Assembly: GCA_028554755.1 (NCBI GenBank)
Contig: JAPTOF010000024.1
Location: 1,798,001 to 1,862,000, forward strand
DNA: 64,000 nt
Direction of reading: 5' to 3'
From: Cordia subcordata
Lineage: Eukaryota; Streptophyta; Magnoliopsida; Boraginales; Cordiaceae
The position numbers and the translations under genes are program-made. The notes beneath the pieces were generated by a model that was not told the origin of the DNA, did not search any database, and worked only from the letters and a program-made list of their open reading frames with translations. Positions within the stretch are counted from its first letter, which is position 1; every line of letters begins with the position of its first letter. This document shows positions 23,002 to 35,666 of this stretch, piece by piece.

Positions 23002-23927
23002 TCATGTCAATCTTGTGTCATACGTGATACATCCCTCTGATGTAGTTGGCGATAACTTTAATCAACCATATCTCTTGATAATTTTTTTATTTTATAAGTT
23101 GAAAAGTGCTTGCAGTTTCTATAAGTTGGTCTATGCACATTAATGCATAATATCTATACTGAGTAATTTGTACCTACAGAAATATTTTATGTGTAGACTG
23201 AGACCAAGAAAATTTAAAATATGTGAGAAAATAAAGAATGACTTGCAAATATTTGAATAGTTCAATCTGCATCCAATTGATTTGCTAAATTTAGCATATA
23301 ATTCCATGTTTTTTATGTAATTATTTCGCATAAAGGCACTTCTTCCTCAGTATTTTTCTTGAGTTATTGATAACTATTTCATTAACTTTATTAGGTAAAT
23401 GACAAGTTTACGTCAATACAAAAAGAAAGACATTTTTGCTCAAAACGCAGCTAAACCATAAGCCCCAGTTGATTAAAGGTTGCTTGAACATTGATTTCCT
23501 GAAGAACTAAGTACTTCTAAAGCTCCAATGAAACAGTAGTTAACCATGATTGTTGATTGTCGACTTGCAATGGAAGGCTACACATTGGTGCGAGTTCAAT
23601 ATTAGCCTCTCTGCTGATCAAGATAGATATTGAGTTGGGGGTTTCTTAAAAGGAAAATAATATTCAGTTATACAAAATATTTTGTTTAGGATAAACAATA
23701 GAGGAAACGACTTGTCTTAAAGTGGTGTTTGCGACATATATTTATACAATTCTAGCGATACCACTTAAGTGGGCCATGTGGGAAGGAGAGATCAGGTTAA
23801 GCCTTGAGATCAGGTTGGGGTACTTGAACTGTGAGGACATGCTAGTCCTTATGGGCTTTGAGGTTGGGTCGAGTGCAATTTGTACCGTACTCCTTCACCA
23901 TCATGTCCCCGTACTCCCTTAGCTTTA

Positions 23928-24032
23928 TTCATAATATTAATACCGTTTGTTTACAATATTAATACCATTTGTTCATAATATTAATCCTATTTTTTCATAA
24001 TATTAATATTGTTTGTTCATAATATTAATAAT
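23928..24032. repeat. 22-bp minisatellite, about 4.7 copies
   Basis: Unit TTCATAATATTAATACCGTTTG with drift between copies. Inverted and direct fragments of the same words (TTATGAACAAATAG, TTGTTCATAATTTTTATACTA) follow to about 24220, so the array probably sits in a decayed inverted-repeat element. Confidence 0.8.
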
Positions 24033-24936
24033 GTATGGATCTATGTATGTGAATGTGTTTTTGTATATATGTGTATGCAAGAGTGGTGAACAAATATATG
24101 TTAAGTGATAAACTAATAAATTATGAACAAATAGTAAAAAAGTTGTGAATAATTTAATTGACGTGTTTGTTCATAATTTTTATACTATTTGTTCATAAAA
24201 TTTATGGACTTTGTTCACTAAAAGTGCACAATACTTAAAGGATACACAGTCTTTTAGGTGCATGGTACAACTTCCCTTGGGTCCAGTAAATTGAAATTGC
24301 CATATTGTTTTCTAAATTTTATAGATATGTTTAAAAAAATTGCCACATTTAAAAAAAAAAAATTTATATATGTATTTACAAAAATGCCATCTTATTTTTT
24401 AAAATTTTAGAATTATTTACAAAATTGCCACATTGTTTTTAGAGAAAATATTTTTTTTGATGTTTTCTGATTTCTTAGAAAACTGTTTGTGGTTTTTTGA
24501 AAATGAAAATGAAAATAGTTAATTAAATGAGCTTTTTATCCTTATTTTTTATTTTTTATAAAAGTCAAAACAGAAAACAAGCAAACCAAATACACCCTAA
24601 ATTACTTTTAGCTATTTCACCAGAAGGCCACCAATAAAATATTTGCATTTTCAGTTTAATATTATAACATTGTTAAGTGCAAAAATATCACTTAAGAATT
24701 TCAATTTGACGACTAGGAATGGTTCAAAGTACCTGACTGCTAAATTTTCTGATGGCTATGTACTTTCATTGCAAAGGTCAACTAGCTGCAATTTAAAAAA
24801 ACAAAATGCTGATTGCTTAAGTGAAATGGGAAAGATAATAGCTAATAGGAAAGAGGGTATAAAAAGGTAAAGAAGAGGGAGAAAAGGATAAAAAAAACAA
24901 AAAAAGGAAAATTTTTTTAACTTTGATAGTATTTTA

Positions 24937-25653
24937 GTACGTGTTTGGCAAGAGAAAAAAAAAAAAAAGATTCTTGACTAGCTTTTAGTGTTTTGAGTGA
25001 TCAAAATACTACCACTTCTAATTTTTTTCTTGTTTAGTAAAATAGCTTATTGACTAGCTTTTAGTGTTTAGGGTAACTTTTGCTAAAAGCTAAACATGTA
25101 ATCTTCTCAAATAACTTTTAGCTTTTCATATTTTTTTGGACAGTTTTATCCTTTCTTCATGTTTCTAGACAATTCTATTATTTCTTTAGTATCTTTATAT
25201 TTTTTAACTTTTTTTGACAAATATAAATAAAAAAGTTAAAATTAATTTCTAATTCTTTCTACATCAACATATACTAAAAAGTTACTTTTTTGACAAAATA
25301 AATTTTGAATCTGTTAAAATTAATTTTATAATATTGATACAAATACTTATCAAAATAATTATTTATATTTTAAAATTAAAATGTTCTTATAAAAATAAAT
25401 ATCTAACTATACAATAATTATTTTATTTCAATAATAATAGTAACACCACCACTAACAACATAATATTAATATCTTTATACGTTATTTTGCATTTATCAGC
25501 TAGTTCAACTACTAGTTTTACTGAATAGTAAACACATTTTGTTTAATAAACTAGTTAAACAATTATCAACTAACAGCTAAAATATATCAGATATCAACTA
25601 CTCAAACAGCTATCAACTACTCTGATAGTTAATTTTGTCGAACAAACCCTTAC
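24937..25653. mobile_element. candidate MITE
   Basis: The left end GTACGTGTTTGGCAAGA and the right end, reverse-complemented as GTAAGGGTTTGTTCGACAA, are similar. Internal words TAGTTGATAG and CTAGCTTTTAG recur. Target duplication is unclear, so the boundaries are tentative. Confidence 0.4.
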
Positions 25654-26163
25654 TCTTTTACATGTTTTGACTTTGACTCAAGGGACATAAATGGCTAATA
25701 TATTAAACTTGAAGGAGTAAATTGTCTCAGAATGCAAACTTTAAGAGTGCTTAATGGAAAAAACCCTTTTTCTTAAATAGGGGGCCTGCAAGCCATGTGC
25801 ACAAAGGAGCATCATGCTCTGTGGGTGTACCAAGAAGTGGGTGTATAATATAATTTGCTAGGAATTTGCTATAATATTAAACTAAAAACTAGCCTTTGTG
25901 GTAATAGCTAGTATTCTCCTTCCATTGGATTAATCAATAGCTAGAAACTTTCCACAAATAGAAAGAACTAAAAAAATTTGAAAGGCCGATTAAGTTACGA
26001 ACCAAAACCCTTAACAAGATTTCAATCAGACTAAGATGTGACTAACTTAAGAAAATACGGACCCAGCTTAGACCCAATTTAAGAATCAAGGAGTAAAGGT
26101 CGAGTCGAGCCCCTAAGGGCCACTTAGAGGCTAGTCTTCATGGGGTTTGGCTAGCTAAGCCAT

Positions 26164-26338
26164 TAGGGCTATGCATTTATCGGGAAAACTCGATCCTCAA
26201 CCTGAAAAATTGGATACGGGGAGATCATTTTTGGGGAATTGGAGAAAAATTAATAGGGATGGGGAAAAATTTCAGAAAAACGGAATGGGGATCGAAATAA
26301 ATTTTTGAGGAAAACCCGAAACCCAAAATTTTTTTAAT

Positions 26339-26370
<32 letters not shown>

Positions 26371-26846
26371 CATGTTATAATATATTAATATAATATATCT
26401 TAAGTATTTTAACCATTTTTTCTTATATAAATAAATATTCTAAATTAGGACTTTTGAGTAACAGCTTCAAAAATAACGCCTCCTTCAATTTCTTTTGCCT
26501 CAGCTCACCTCTTGCCTCTTCAGCTCTTCACCTTCACTCTTCATATCTGAGCCTCTTTTTTGCTCTCTCTGGCTCAATCGACCTCAAGAAGACAAGAACA
26601 CCTAGAATCTCAAGACTCGCAGGTAATGGAACAAAAGCTAGCATGTTATTAGTGAAATTAGTTTTGAACTTTTATTTTAAAAAAATTAGAATTCCCAATA
26701 GTTTTTCCCTATTTCCCGTTTCCTCAAATTGCGTTTGCTATTGGTGAATTAGGGCGAGAAAGGGAACAAAATCCCTTTCCCAAAAATTATTTTGAAAAAA
26801 TAAAAATTTGTTGATTGGGATGAAACTTCCCCGACGAACACCCCTA
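26164..26846. mobile_element. non-autonomous hAT-type element (683 bp)
   Basis: Terminal inverted repeats TAGGGCTATGCATTTATCGG and, from the right end reversed, TAGGGGTGTTCGTCGGGG. Flanking 8-bp duplications TAAGCCAT (26156-26163) and CAAGCCAT (26847-26854) differ at one base. An 8-bp duplication is diagnostic for hAT elements. The interior has GGGGA-rich words near both ends and a 97-codon open frame (26454-26747) with no transposase motif. No transposase is encoded, so it depends on one elsewhere. Confidence 0.85.
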
Positions 26847-26887
26847 CAAGCCATCAATTAACCGCACCTCCCAGGGGTGTGAACCTT

Positions 26888-28050
26888 TTTTTTTTTTGCT
26901 GGGCAAGTAAGAATGATTTTCATTAATTCAAATGTACAAAAGCATTACATATCAAGAAGACCCAAATCTATACAAAAATATTTTCAAGTTTCCATAATTT
27001 ACCAATTTCAACATTTGCCCTAGTTGAAGGAAACTTTCTATTGAACATAACTTTACATCTTACATCATTATAAATAGTGACAAAAAGACTTTCTTCAGTT
27101 AAAACTTTGTTGTTGAAGATTCTTCTATTTCTTTCCAGCCAAATATGATAAATTGTAGCTCTAAGCAAGTGCTTTAAGATAGTTGCCTTAAAGCTCTTTT
27201 CAAGGGAGTATGGTGATAAGTAATCAATAATATCATCCCACTCGATGAGGTGCAAGGGGTACTTTGTGAGTTGAAGCCCATTTCTCCAAATTCTTCTTGT
27301 GAAGCTACAAGAAAAAAATAAGTGATCCCTTATCTCACATGCAAAGTGACAAAATATGCACATAGAGTTATTTACAATGCCCCATTGGAGCAATTTATAT
27401 TTGGTGTAGAGCTTGTCTTTAAAAGCCAGCCATGCAAAGAAAGCTTGTCTAGGATTGAAGCCCTTAAACCAAATTAAGTTAAAACTCGGGAAAGTGTCAC
27501 CTTTAGCTCGAATATGCTCCCAAGTGTGCTTGTAAGAAAAGGACCCATTATTTGAAAGAGTCCAAATAAAATCATCATAATGTTCATCAATGAGTCTGAA
27601 AGGAGGGGGGCTGATATGCATACGACTGATCGGCCAATTCCATCCATGATTGGAGTAAATGTCATTAACCAAAGCATTTTGTGAAGGTTGAGAGAAGATA
27701 TTGCTCCCAAATTGAGAAAGAATACTCGCTGGATGCCAATTATCATTCCAAAAGGAGGTAGATCTTCCATTTCCCACCACATGCTTAATATGCTTCCTAG
27801 CTTCTTCTCTTACATTCAAGAGACTTTTAAGTACCCAACTAGCATTACTTGGGCAATCCATAGTCCATATAGACCCACCTTTGATGTAATTTGAATGAAG
27901 CCAAAGGCTCCATAGGCTGCCCCTACAAGTAAACATTCTCCAAAACATTTTAATGAGGAAAGTAAGATTAATCTCTTCAAGTTTCCAAATGCCAAGACCA
28001 CCTTCTTTGTGAGGCAAACAAATAAAGCAAGTGATTCTCATACATCAACG
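26888..28050 (-). mobile_element. 5'-truncated LINE remnant with zf-RVT domain
   Basis: A single minus-strand frame (28041-26968, 357 codons) is intact. It starts in the C-terminal part of LINE reverse transcriptase (HKEGGLGIWKLEEIN, FLIKMFWR), runs through a NGRSTSFWNDNW block, and has the zf-RVT motif (FFAWLAFKDKLYTKYKL, CIFCHFACEIRDHLFFSCSF) then TIYHIWLERNRRIF. A T-run at 26888-26898 on the plus strand is the poly(A) tail of the minus-strand element. I found no target duplication at the upper end, so the 5' limit is approximate. It lacks the catalytic reverse transcriptase core and endonuclease and is inactive. It belongs to a different subfamily from the copy at 9424-10993. Confidence 0.85.
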
Positions 28051-28848
28051 AAACTTTACAACTTTACATCAACACAAAAGACAAAATGTAGACAAAACAA
28101 AACTTTGTCTATGTTAACAGATCAACAAAGCCCCATTGGGCATTGATTAACATATTAAAATTCTCTCATATTAGGATTTTTTTCTATATTAATACGAGAT
28201 GTTTTCACTTACTCATAAATGGTCAAAATTTCTCCCATGTCTAACCCCCTTGACATGTCTGCATGGTAAACATCTTGTTTTTCATGTTATTCAAGATTCA
28301 TTCATTTCTTTAAAATGTGATCTGTCTCACATACACAAAGTTATGATTCTTTATTTTTGATATTGAAAAATAATTTTCTGTATTTAGTTGTCATCTTGAA
28401 AAACATTTTCTCGCATTTGCTTGTCTTATTGAAATATTTTCAGTTAGAGATATGAAGAAAATGCATTTTACTATATAGATATATTATTTAAATTAAAAAT
28501 TAGAAAATAAAAAATTTAAATTCTGAAATTTAATAATATATAAATAAATATTTAAAATTTAAAATGAAAATCTAATTTTTAAAAACTTAAAAAATAAAAT
28601 TTAAAAACTAAAAACTAAAATAGAAAAATAACGAAGCTTATTAATTGGTAGTTTGCGATGAGGATGTGAGGGGCTTGGTACGGTGTGGGATTGAGAAAAA
28701 GAGAGAGTTCCTGTTCGTGAAATGTTTTTAATTTTTGATTAGTTGAAAACATGTTCTTTTTATCTTTAATTAAAATTTTTCATTCACTAAAAATATTTTT
28801 AAATTAACTAATTTTATAGTATTAGCAAACTTTTAAAAATCCTACCAA
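28051..28848. other. AT-rich spacer
   Basis: No gene, repeat array or clear transposon terminus is seen in this stretch. Confidence 0.5.
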
Positions 28849-29154
28849 GGCCCATTTGTTTGCAGGAAAATAACTTGTTGGGAGAAAATATTTTCTTGGA
28901 AAATGTTTTCTTGGAAGATAGAAGATCTTTTTCTGCTTGGTTGTCTTGGAAAATGTTTTATTATACCTTTGTTGCAAAAAATGTTTTCCTCAAAATATAA
29001 CTAGCCACAATTTTTGACAGAAAAATTTTTTCTAGTTGACCATTTTCCCTCGATAGCCAAACATGCCAAAGTTGGAAAAATGTTTTTCGGTAGCGTATTT
29101 TCTTGCTAACAATCTAAGTCCAAGTAAAACATTTTATGGCAGATGAACGGACCC
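28849..29154. mobile_element. MITE (about 305 bp)
   Basis: The left end GGCCCATTTGTTTGCAGGAA and the right end, reverse-complemented as GGGTCCGTTCATCTGCCATA, form imperfect inverted repeats. The interior is rich in GAAAATGTTTTC-like words, a common plant MITE pattern. Confidence 0.6.
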
Positions 29155-29218
29155 TCAAATATGTGGAACAAATTTGTCCACACTTGACATTATGACCAAA
29201 GCAAGGATAGGATTTTAG

Positions 29219-29580
29219 GAGCCTGTTTGGCTAAGCTAATTTTTAAATGCTTATAAGCAGTTGGTGCTTATAAATGAAAAATAGTTTATAAGCAAGAAAT
29301 ATTTGATAAATAGATATTTATAAGAAATAATAGTAGTTAAAATAATTAAATAAACACATCATCAATTAATGTTTAAGTCTTTTAAGAGCAAAAGTGTCTT
29401 TAAATATGATCAAACTTAAGTACTTATGAGCTGCCAAAAAAAATAAAAAAGTGGGTATGCCCAACTTATATTTTACCAATTTATGAGCTCTGAAAAGCTA
29501 CTCATAAGCCTAATTACCAAGCAAGTCATTTTTGTTTCTTAACTTATAAGACCAGCTTATAAGCTCAGCCAAACACGCTC
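29219..29580. mobile_element. Tourist-like MITE (362 bp) upstream of DJC76
   Basis: Terminal inverted repeats GAGCCTGTTTGGCTAAGCTA and, reversed, GAGCGTGTTTGGCTGAGCTT. Both ends carry TTATAAGC words. A 3-bp TAG stands on both flanks (29216-29218 and 29581-29583), fitting the short duplications of PIF/Harbinger elements. It ends about 180 bp before the J-protein start codon and so lies in that promoter. It is related to the element at 16041-16420. Confidence 0.7.
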
Positions 29581-29762
29581 TAGGACTTGAACAAGCAACT
29601 CTAAAAGATATTATCAATCTAGCAACGTCAAAGAGAGCGAGAGAAAAATATCTTCATCCAAAAAGTATCATATACCTTGAACAAAAGAATGGCAGGTTGC
29701 ACTCTTTATTATTATTTTTTTAGAGCTCTTCCTAGCTAGCTTGTCCCACGCAAACAGCAAAA

Positions 29763-32700
29763 ATGCATTCTCCTACTCTAACCCCATACACAATCTCTCC
29801 TTCCTTCGTCACCAGAAAAAATATGAACACAAGCATCAGAATTCGCACTGCTAATGTTCCCAAGTTTCATTATCATCATCATCGCAGTTCTCTTGCATGC
29901 AAATCCTCTAACTCTTCATATTCTTCAATTGCAGACTACTTGAACTTGTATGATCTGCTAGGCGTTGATAGCTCATCCGACCAAGCACAGATCAAGGTGG
30001 CTTATAGGGCACTGCAGAAACGGTGCCATCCTGATATAGCTGGCCCTGCAGGTCATGATATGGCTATCATACTCAATGAAGCATATGCTTTTTTGTCTGA
30101 TCCTCATTCACGTGTTGCATACGATAAGGTCCGTAGTGTCTTTAATTACACTCTCACCTATATGTTTCCTCATGTTATACCACATATTTCGCTTGGATAA
30201 ACCGTACCACGTTCTCCGGAAATAATTAAGTGATTGACTAGTTTCTTTAAGTAGGAATGAAAATCGGAACAGATAATCGGAAAGTCGAATAATCAGATAT
30301 CGGATTAGAAAATCAACTATTCGATCGGATAGTTTAAAAGTACCTATCCGGCCGGATATCGGATGTTCGGATAACGGATATTTTCGGATTCAGATAGTCG
30401 GATTTTTGGATTTATTTAATAATCAAAATATATTTAATTTCTTATTTAATATTTTACTATTAAACAACATTATAATTATATAAATTTAGTGCCACTCGAA
30501 CTATAACAATATTAAATTGCATTGAAAAGAAAAATTAACACATTTCACTAAATATGAAGTTTACCACAAACTATAATTCACACTAAATATGCCATACAAA
30601 ATAATAATAGATAATAACCAATATATATAACTTTACCACCAATATATATAAGTTTACTACAAATCGTAATCCGCATTAATATGTCACACATACCACGACT
30701 GAAACTAAATACAAAATCTATCGCAATCTATATTTCATAACAAGTCATCAAATATTTTTGTTGTACCAAAAATTAAACAAATAAAATATCCCAAATTCAG
30801 GACATAAAACTAAAATATTTAAAATAAAGTTAAAAATCATAAAATAATAAAATGTTGAACCATCTTTAGACAATGAAGCCCTTAACATAAAATTAATATA
30901 TTTTTATATGTGTTTTATTTTTTGGATATTTCGGATCAGATTCTGATAGGAAAAAAATATCTGAATTCCTATCTGATATCCGGTATTTTTATTGGATATC
31001 GAACTCGGATATATCCGTATCTGAAGTTTTCATAATTTTTCTATCCAATTGGGTTCGGGTTCAGATTCAGATTCAGATACGGAACGAATATTCCCACCCC
31101 TACCTTTAAGTACGAGTTCCTCATAGATTTATCTGAAAAAAAAAAAAAAAAAAACCATACCACGCCCTGTAATTTGTTGAAATTGCACATTTATCTTTCA
31201 ATAATTACGGTACAAGGCTTCCTCTTCAAAGATTTGCAGTAACCACCAGTATATTGTGCAATCTTTTTATGAGAATTTTATGGACTAAATTTACTATTAC
31301 AGTGCCACGGAGCGAGGAAGAATAATGCATTTTATGCATACAACATGGTGTGGTGCCATTTAGCTTTATGTTAATTGGTAAAACAGTAAAAGCCACATCA
31401 ATTTTCGGAGAAAATCTAATCAAAATCAATCAGAATAGCAAAGTGAATAGTTATGGGCCATTTGGGAAATCAATGAGTTGCTTTTATAATATTGGAATGG
31501 AGTGAAAGGTTGTGCTTCCATCTATCCGGAGAAAGATTGCTTCCCTATTCTTCTTTTCCAAATTAAATGCTTTCCAATTGCTGCTTCTGATTCTGAGGGG
31601 ATCACATTATTGCATATAGCAGCAAACGTGAGATTCTGATATAAAGAAAAGGAATTAGAGATATTATAAAATAATTCCAACTGTTTAAGCCTTTCTGTAA
31701 TTTAATGCGATCGCCACTTAGTAGTCCCCTAATAAGGAAAACCTTGTGATCATTTTATGAAGTGAGACAACATTATCCTAAATCATTTCGACTTTTTGTT
31801 CTTGTCTACATGAATAAATCATCGGAAACTGCTGCAGGAGCTAGCAAAATTCGCAGATTTACAAGGATACACTGGAAAGCCTATATATTCAGCTTGGTTC
31901 GGATCAGAGAGTGAAAAGAGAGCTGTTTTTGTTGATGAATTAAAATGTATTGGTTGCTTGAAATGCGCCTTACTCGCCGAAAAGACATTTGCTGTTGAAT
32001 CAGTTTATGGAAGAGCCAGGGTCATAGCACAGTGGGCTGATTCAGAGCATAAAATTCGGGAAGCAATTGATTCCTGTCCAGTAGATTGCATCTCGTAAGA
32101 ACATAACATCTGCAACTTGTTTTCTGTTTTTGAAATTAATGAGCTATTATATCCTTAATTTGCACTAGATCTATCACGTCACTATCTAAGAGCCAAGCTT
32201 CTTCACTTGTAACCAGTAGATAGAGGGAGTAGATACCATACCATACTAATTTAGTACTCAAACATTATATGTAGTTTTTAAAAATTTAGCTGGTAAGGCA
32301 TACACGATCTTACCACTGAATCGTTGATCTGAAGCTTTTTCATCTGGTAAAAATGTCTAAATCTAGTGATATAAGTACAGTTGAATATTTAAAATAAGAA
32401 GTTGGTAATGAAATTTAATGCAGAAAATGCCATTTTGCTTTCTTAATCTCTCAATTAGTTTCATAGACTGAAGTCTCCAGATTCTCGCCTCGACATTATT
32501 TGGTAGTCCTTGAATACAATTGACTTTTAACTTTGTACGAGTAATTTAGTATAGGGACAATCGGGCAACATTAGAATTTAGAAAAACATTCTTTCTGAAA
32601 AACAATCCTTTTTCCTTTTAGTCCTTAGACCTTTTTCATTAATCAGGCTGCTTTACTAAGTTATCCACACCGAAGCTCATGGACCGTGCAGACCTGTATG

Positions 32701-34354
32701 CAAACCTGTCAATGGTCTAGGAGTGGCATAGGTGGGGGTGGGTGTGTTGGGAATGAGAGGCTGGAGTTTGAAGTAACAAAATGAAAGAGAGAATAAAGCT
32801 TGCATACTTCCAGGATCTGTTGTAGTAGGAGATATTCAGTCTTCTGTGAATGAAAACCAACTTTGTTATTGCAATTTACAGATTAAAAAACATAGTAGCC
32901 TCTTTTATGTTCATCTCTGCTTTTCAAGAAATTCTTCCTCACCCTGGATATTTTTCTTTTCTACTGGTGTTTGTTCTTGGGATGAACATAACATAGGATT
33001 GTAAAGAGATCAAGCTTGGCAGCGCTTGAATTCCTCATGTCAAAGAAACCACGTGGAAATGTCAGGATTGGTACAGGTAATACAGTGGGAGTGTGTGCCT
33101 CTGATGTCTTTCAAGATTTGGAGAAGTTCCAGGCTAGATATCAAGATGTTTTGAAGAAAGGTTCTGCAGCACATGCTCAGGTGAGAGTGCTATTGCAATC
33201 ATTGTAATTGATCTAGCCGTCATACCATAGTATTGGCTGTTGCAAACACTTCTTTTTTTTGGGAATGGATATGCAGATAATGTTATGACTTTTTTGCAAA
33301 GATTGTGAATCTTTTACATAATTATACTGAAATGATATGGATAGTTCATAGTAGTTAAAAGTTAGTAATTAGTATATTTATGGAAGCTGTACATCAATGA
33401 TCTGGCTTCTTTTGCTTCACTCAATGATTCCCTCTTCTATTTTCTGCTTGACAAGTGTCCTTTCTCCCTTATATTGTTGCATTTAGATCTTAATCTCGGA
33501 GTGAGAACCACAGCTTCGTACATACGGTATAAGTATGTTTGCTTAGTGCGGTATTTTTTTTTCTTAATTGATTTGGAGGCTATTTAAAACTTCACATCAT
33601 ATTCACTTATTGTCACGGAATTCATGTTATGTTGTTTGTGGAAGAGACTAATTCCATTTTCTTTGATGTTACGCTACTATAGCAGCATTTGTTAAATTTA
33701 TGATAATCATTGCAGGGATCAAATGCACAATCAGCAGCTATAGTCTCAGCAATTCAAGCAATCAGAAATATATCAAATTGGTTATACTGGCAAGCACCTA
33801 TGTCAGGAAATACAGCAAAAGTCTACCAAAATTCAAATCTCATTTCTGAAAATTCCACTGCACCAGATATCCAAAAGCTCATAAATGCAGCTGCAACAAA
33901 AAAACAAGCAAGTCAAAGGGCACAACCCACTGAAAGAGTCTCCTTCTCAAGCAACATCTACAGTGAAGAGTATTGGGTTCCATCAAATCTCATCCTCCCA
34001 GAACCAGCACCCAGGAATCAGTCAGATGTTATAGCTAGGGTGACAAAGCTGAAGAAACAAAAAGAACTCGATGAAGAGGAATTTTCAAGCAAAGACAACA
34101 GTCAAAGCAACCCCATTCTGCGGGTTGTACCAATCGTAACAGCAACTGTGGCATGCATTATAGTTCATTCAGAAATAGGACAACCGGCATCAAGCAGCCT
34201 ACAACAGCATATTGGTGGTTCATTAGCATTAGGCATTGTTAATAGCTCCTGGTTACAAGTTATTCTTGCAGGTCTTACATGGTATCTAATTGGTATGGCT
34301 GCTGTGGAACTAGTGGTAGCAGTTCAGGATAAAGTTAAGAAGTTTGGGGAGTAG
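29763..34354 (+). CDS. DJC76: plastid J-protein with ferredoxin domain (DnaJ C76-like), four exons
   Basis: Exons 29763-30128, 31838-32094, 32997-33180 and 33716-34354 join in frame with GT-AG introns to give 481 residues. Residues 1-45 look like a transit peptide. A J domain follows (about 60-122) with HPD at 89-91, the motif that activates Hsp70 ATPase. Next is a bacterial-type 4Fe-4S ferredoxin domain with C159-x2-C162-x2-C165 and C202-Pro (plus Cys206). The long C-terminal part has a predicted membrane helix at about 404-421 and another at about 447-472. Arabidopsis DJC76, DJC77 and DJC82 share the J-plus-ferredoxin layout and are plastid proteins; the length and C-terminal hydrophobic part favour DJC76. 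All cluster and HPD residues are present, so it is probably functional. Intron 1 contains an hAT-type element. Confidence 0.9.
30252..31102. mobile_element. non-autonomous hAT-type element (851 bp) in DJC76 intron 1
   Basis: Termini TAGGAATGAAAATCGGAACA and, reversed, TAGGGGTGGGAATATTCGTT. Flanks TCTTTAAG (30244-30251) and CCTTTAAG (31103-31110) form an 8-bp duplication with one mismatch. Subterminal DNA is dense in CGGATA/TATCCG words. The same family occurs at 53506-54420. No transposase is visible. Confidence 0.88.
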
Positions 34355-35613
34355 GCAAAGCTACAGACTACATTGACAGAAGACCTTTGGCAACACAAAA
34401 TTTTACAAACCCAGACAGGAATAATATTTTGTTGACCAAAAAAAAATAAAAATAAAAATACAGGAATAATATTTTAGACCTTAAATAGACTCGCTTTATT
34501 ACGTAAATAATAGTTTAGAGTAGGTTAGATTTATCTGAAGTGTCTATCTAATGTAAAGCCTCCATATTAGTTTTTTTTTTTTTTTTCTTTTTTCCAATCT
34601 CTCTTCTTAATTTCATCATGCAGCATAGTCCTCTCAAGAATTCTTTTTAACTTCTATGAGGTAACAAATATTTGCCCACCCAGTGGTTGCGGTATAGGGT
34701 ATAAGGTTAGACGACAATAGTTCAAAATTTTCAAATCTTAGTTTGGATTGTTTTGAACAATTACGTCTCCAAATCCACCAATAAGGTAAATGCCCTTTAT
34801 GATTCTGCCGATTTTCTTCAAGAGCATCATCAATAGATGGTGCAGGAACTGGAGTAAGAATAATTTCATTCTTTACTGGGTAAGGTTCATCGGGGACTAT
34901 AACAAATAGATGCAGAAATCAATACCTTATGGATATAAAAAAATTAAAATCTATATTTAATTGTAGAACAATTAGAATTATTAGTTATCATCATTGTCAT
35001 GCAATCAGCACTCGGTTACATGCAAAGGCGATACGAGTATGATAACCTTGAGCTCATAAAAAATGTCTTGTTAAGGAAAATGGAAAATATACAATAAAAC
35101 TTAATTATAGACATTGCAAGGAAAAAGGAAGATTTCTTCATCTCGCCATTAAGGCCCCCCAAAATTTACAAGTTTGCCCATTTCAATATTTATGAGATCC
35201 ATTTTCTAAAGTCTCTTCAAGTGATCACTAACACAGGTTGAAGACACTGCCAATGAAATTATACACTTGAGCAAAATCTAGCATGGCTACATTAAAGAAA
35301 ATAAAAAAGTAAAATATAGTACGAAATCTATGCTATATAATAAAGTTGTCACCATCTACACTCTATTGTATCACGTATCTCCATTTTGTAGCTCCAAATC
35401 TGTGCAGTTGTCATTGTTTAAATAATTACTTTTTCTAGCCTTGCAATGTTTTGGGTTCATAAAAGATAAATGTAAACTTGTTTTATTTAATATTTTTGTT
35501 CAATAATGTCTCATATATCTATACATCTTGATTTAATTTTTATTGAAAATCATTATTGCATTCCACCTTTTCATACTGGGGGCAGTTACCAATACACGAT
35601 TGCATGAGTGCTA

Positions 35614-35666
<53 letters not shown>

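Larger units (their letters stand above)
23002..26155. other. AT-rich spacer with repeats
   Basis: No gene is supported. It contains a 22-bp minisatellite (23928-24032), further TTGTTCATAA/TTATGAACAA words in both orientations to about 24220, and a candidate MITE at about 24937-25653. The remainder is unremarkable AT-rich DNA. Confidence 0.5.

Noticed and set aside
26454..26747. 97-codon open frame
   Set aside because: It lies inside the hAT-type element, is Ser/Leu-rich without domain features, and has no BED finger or transposase core.
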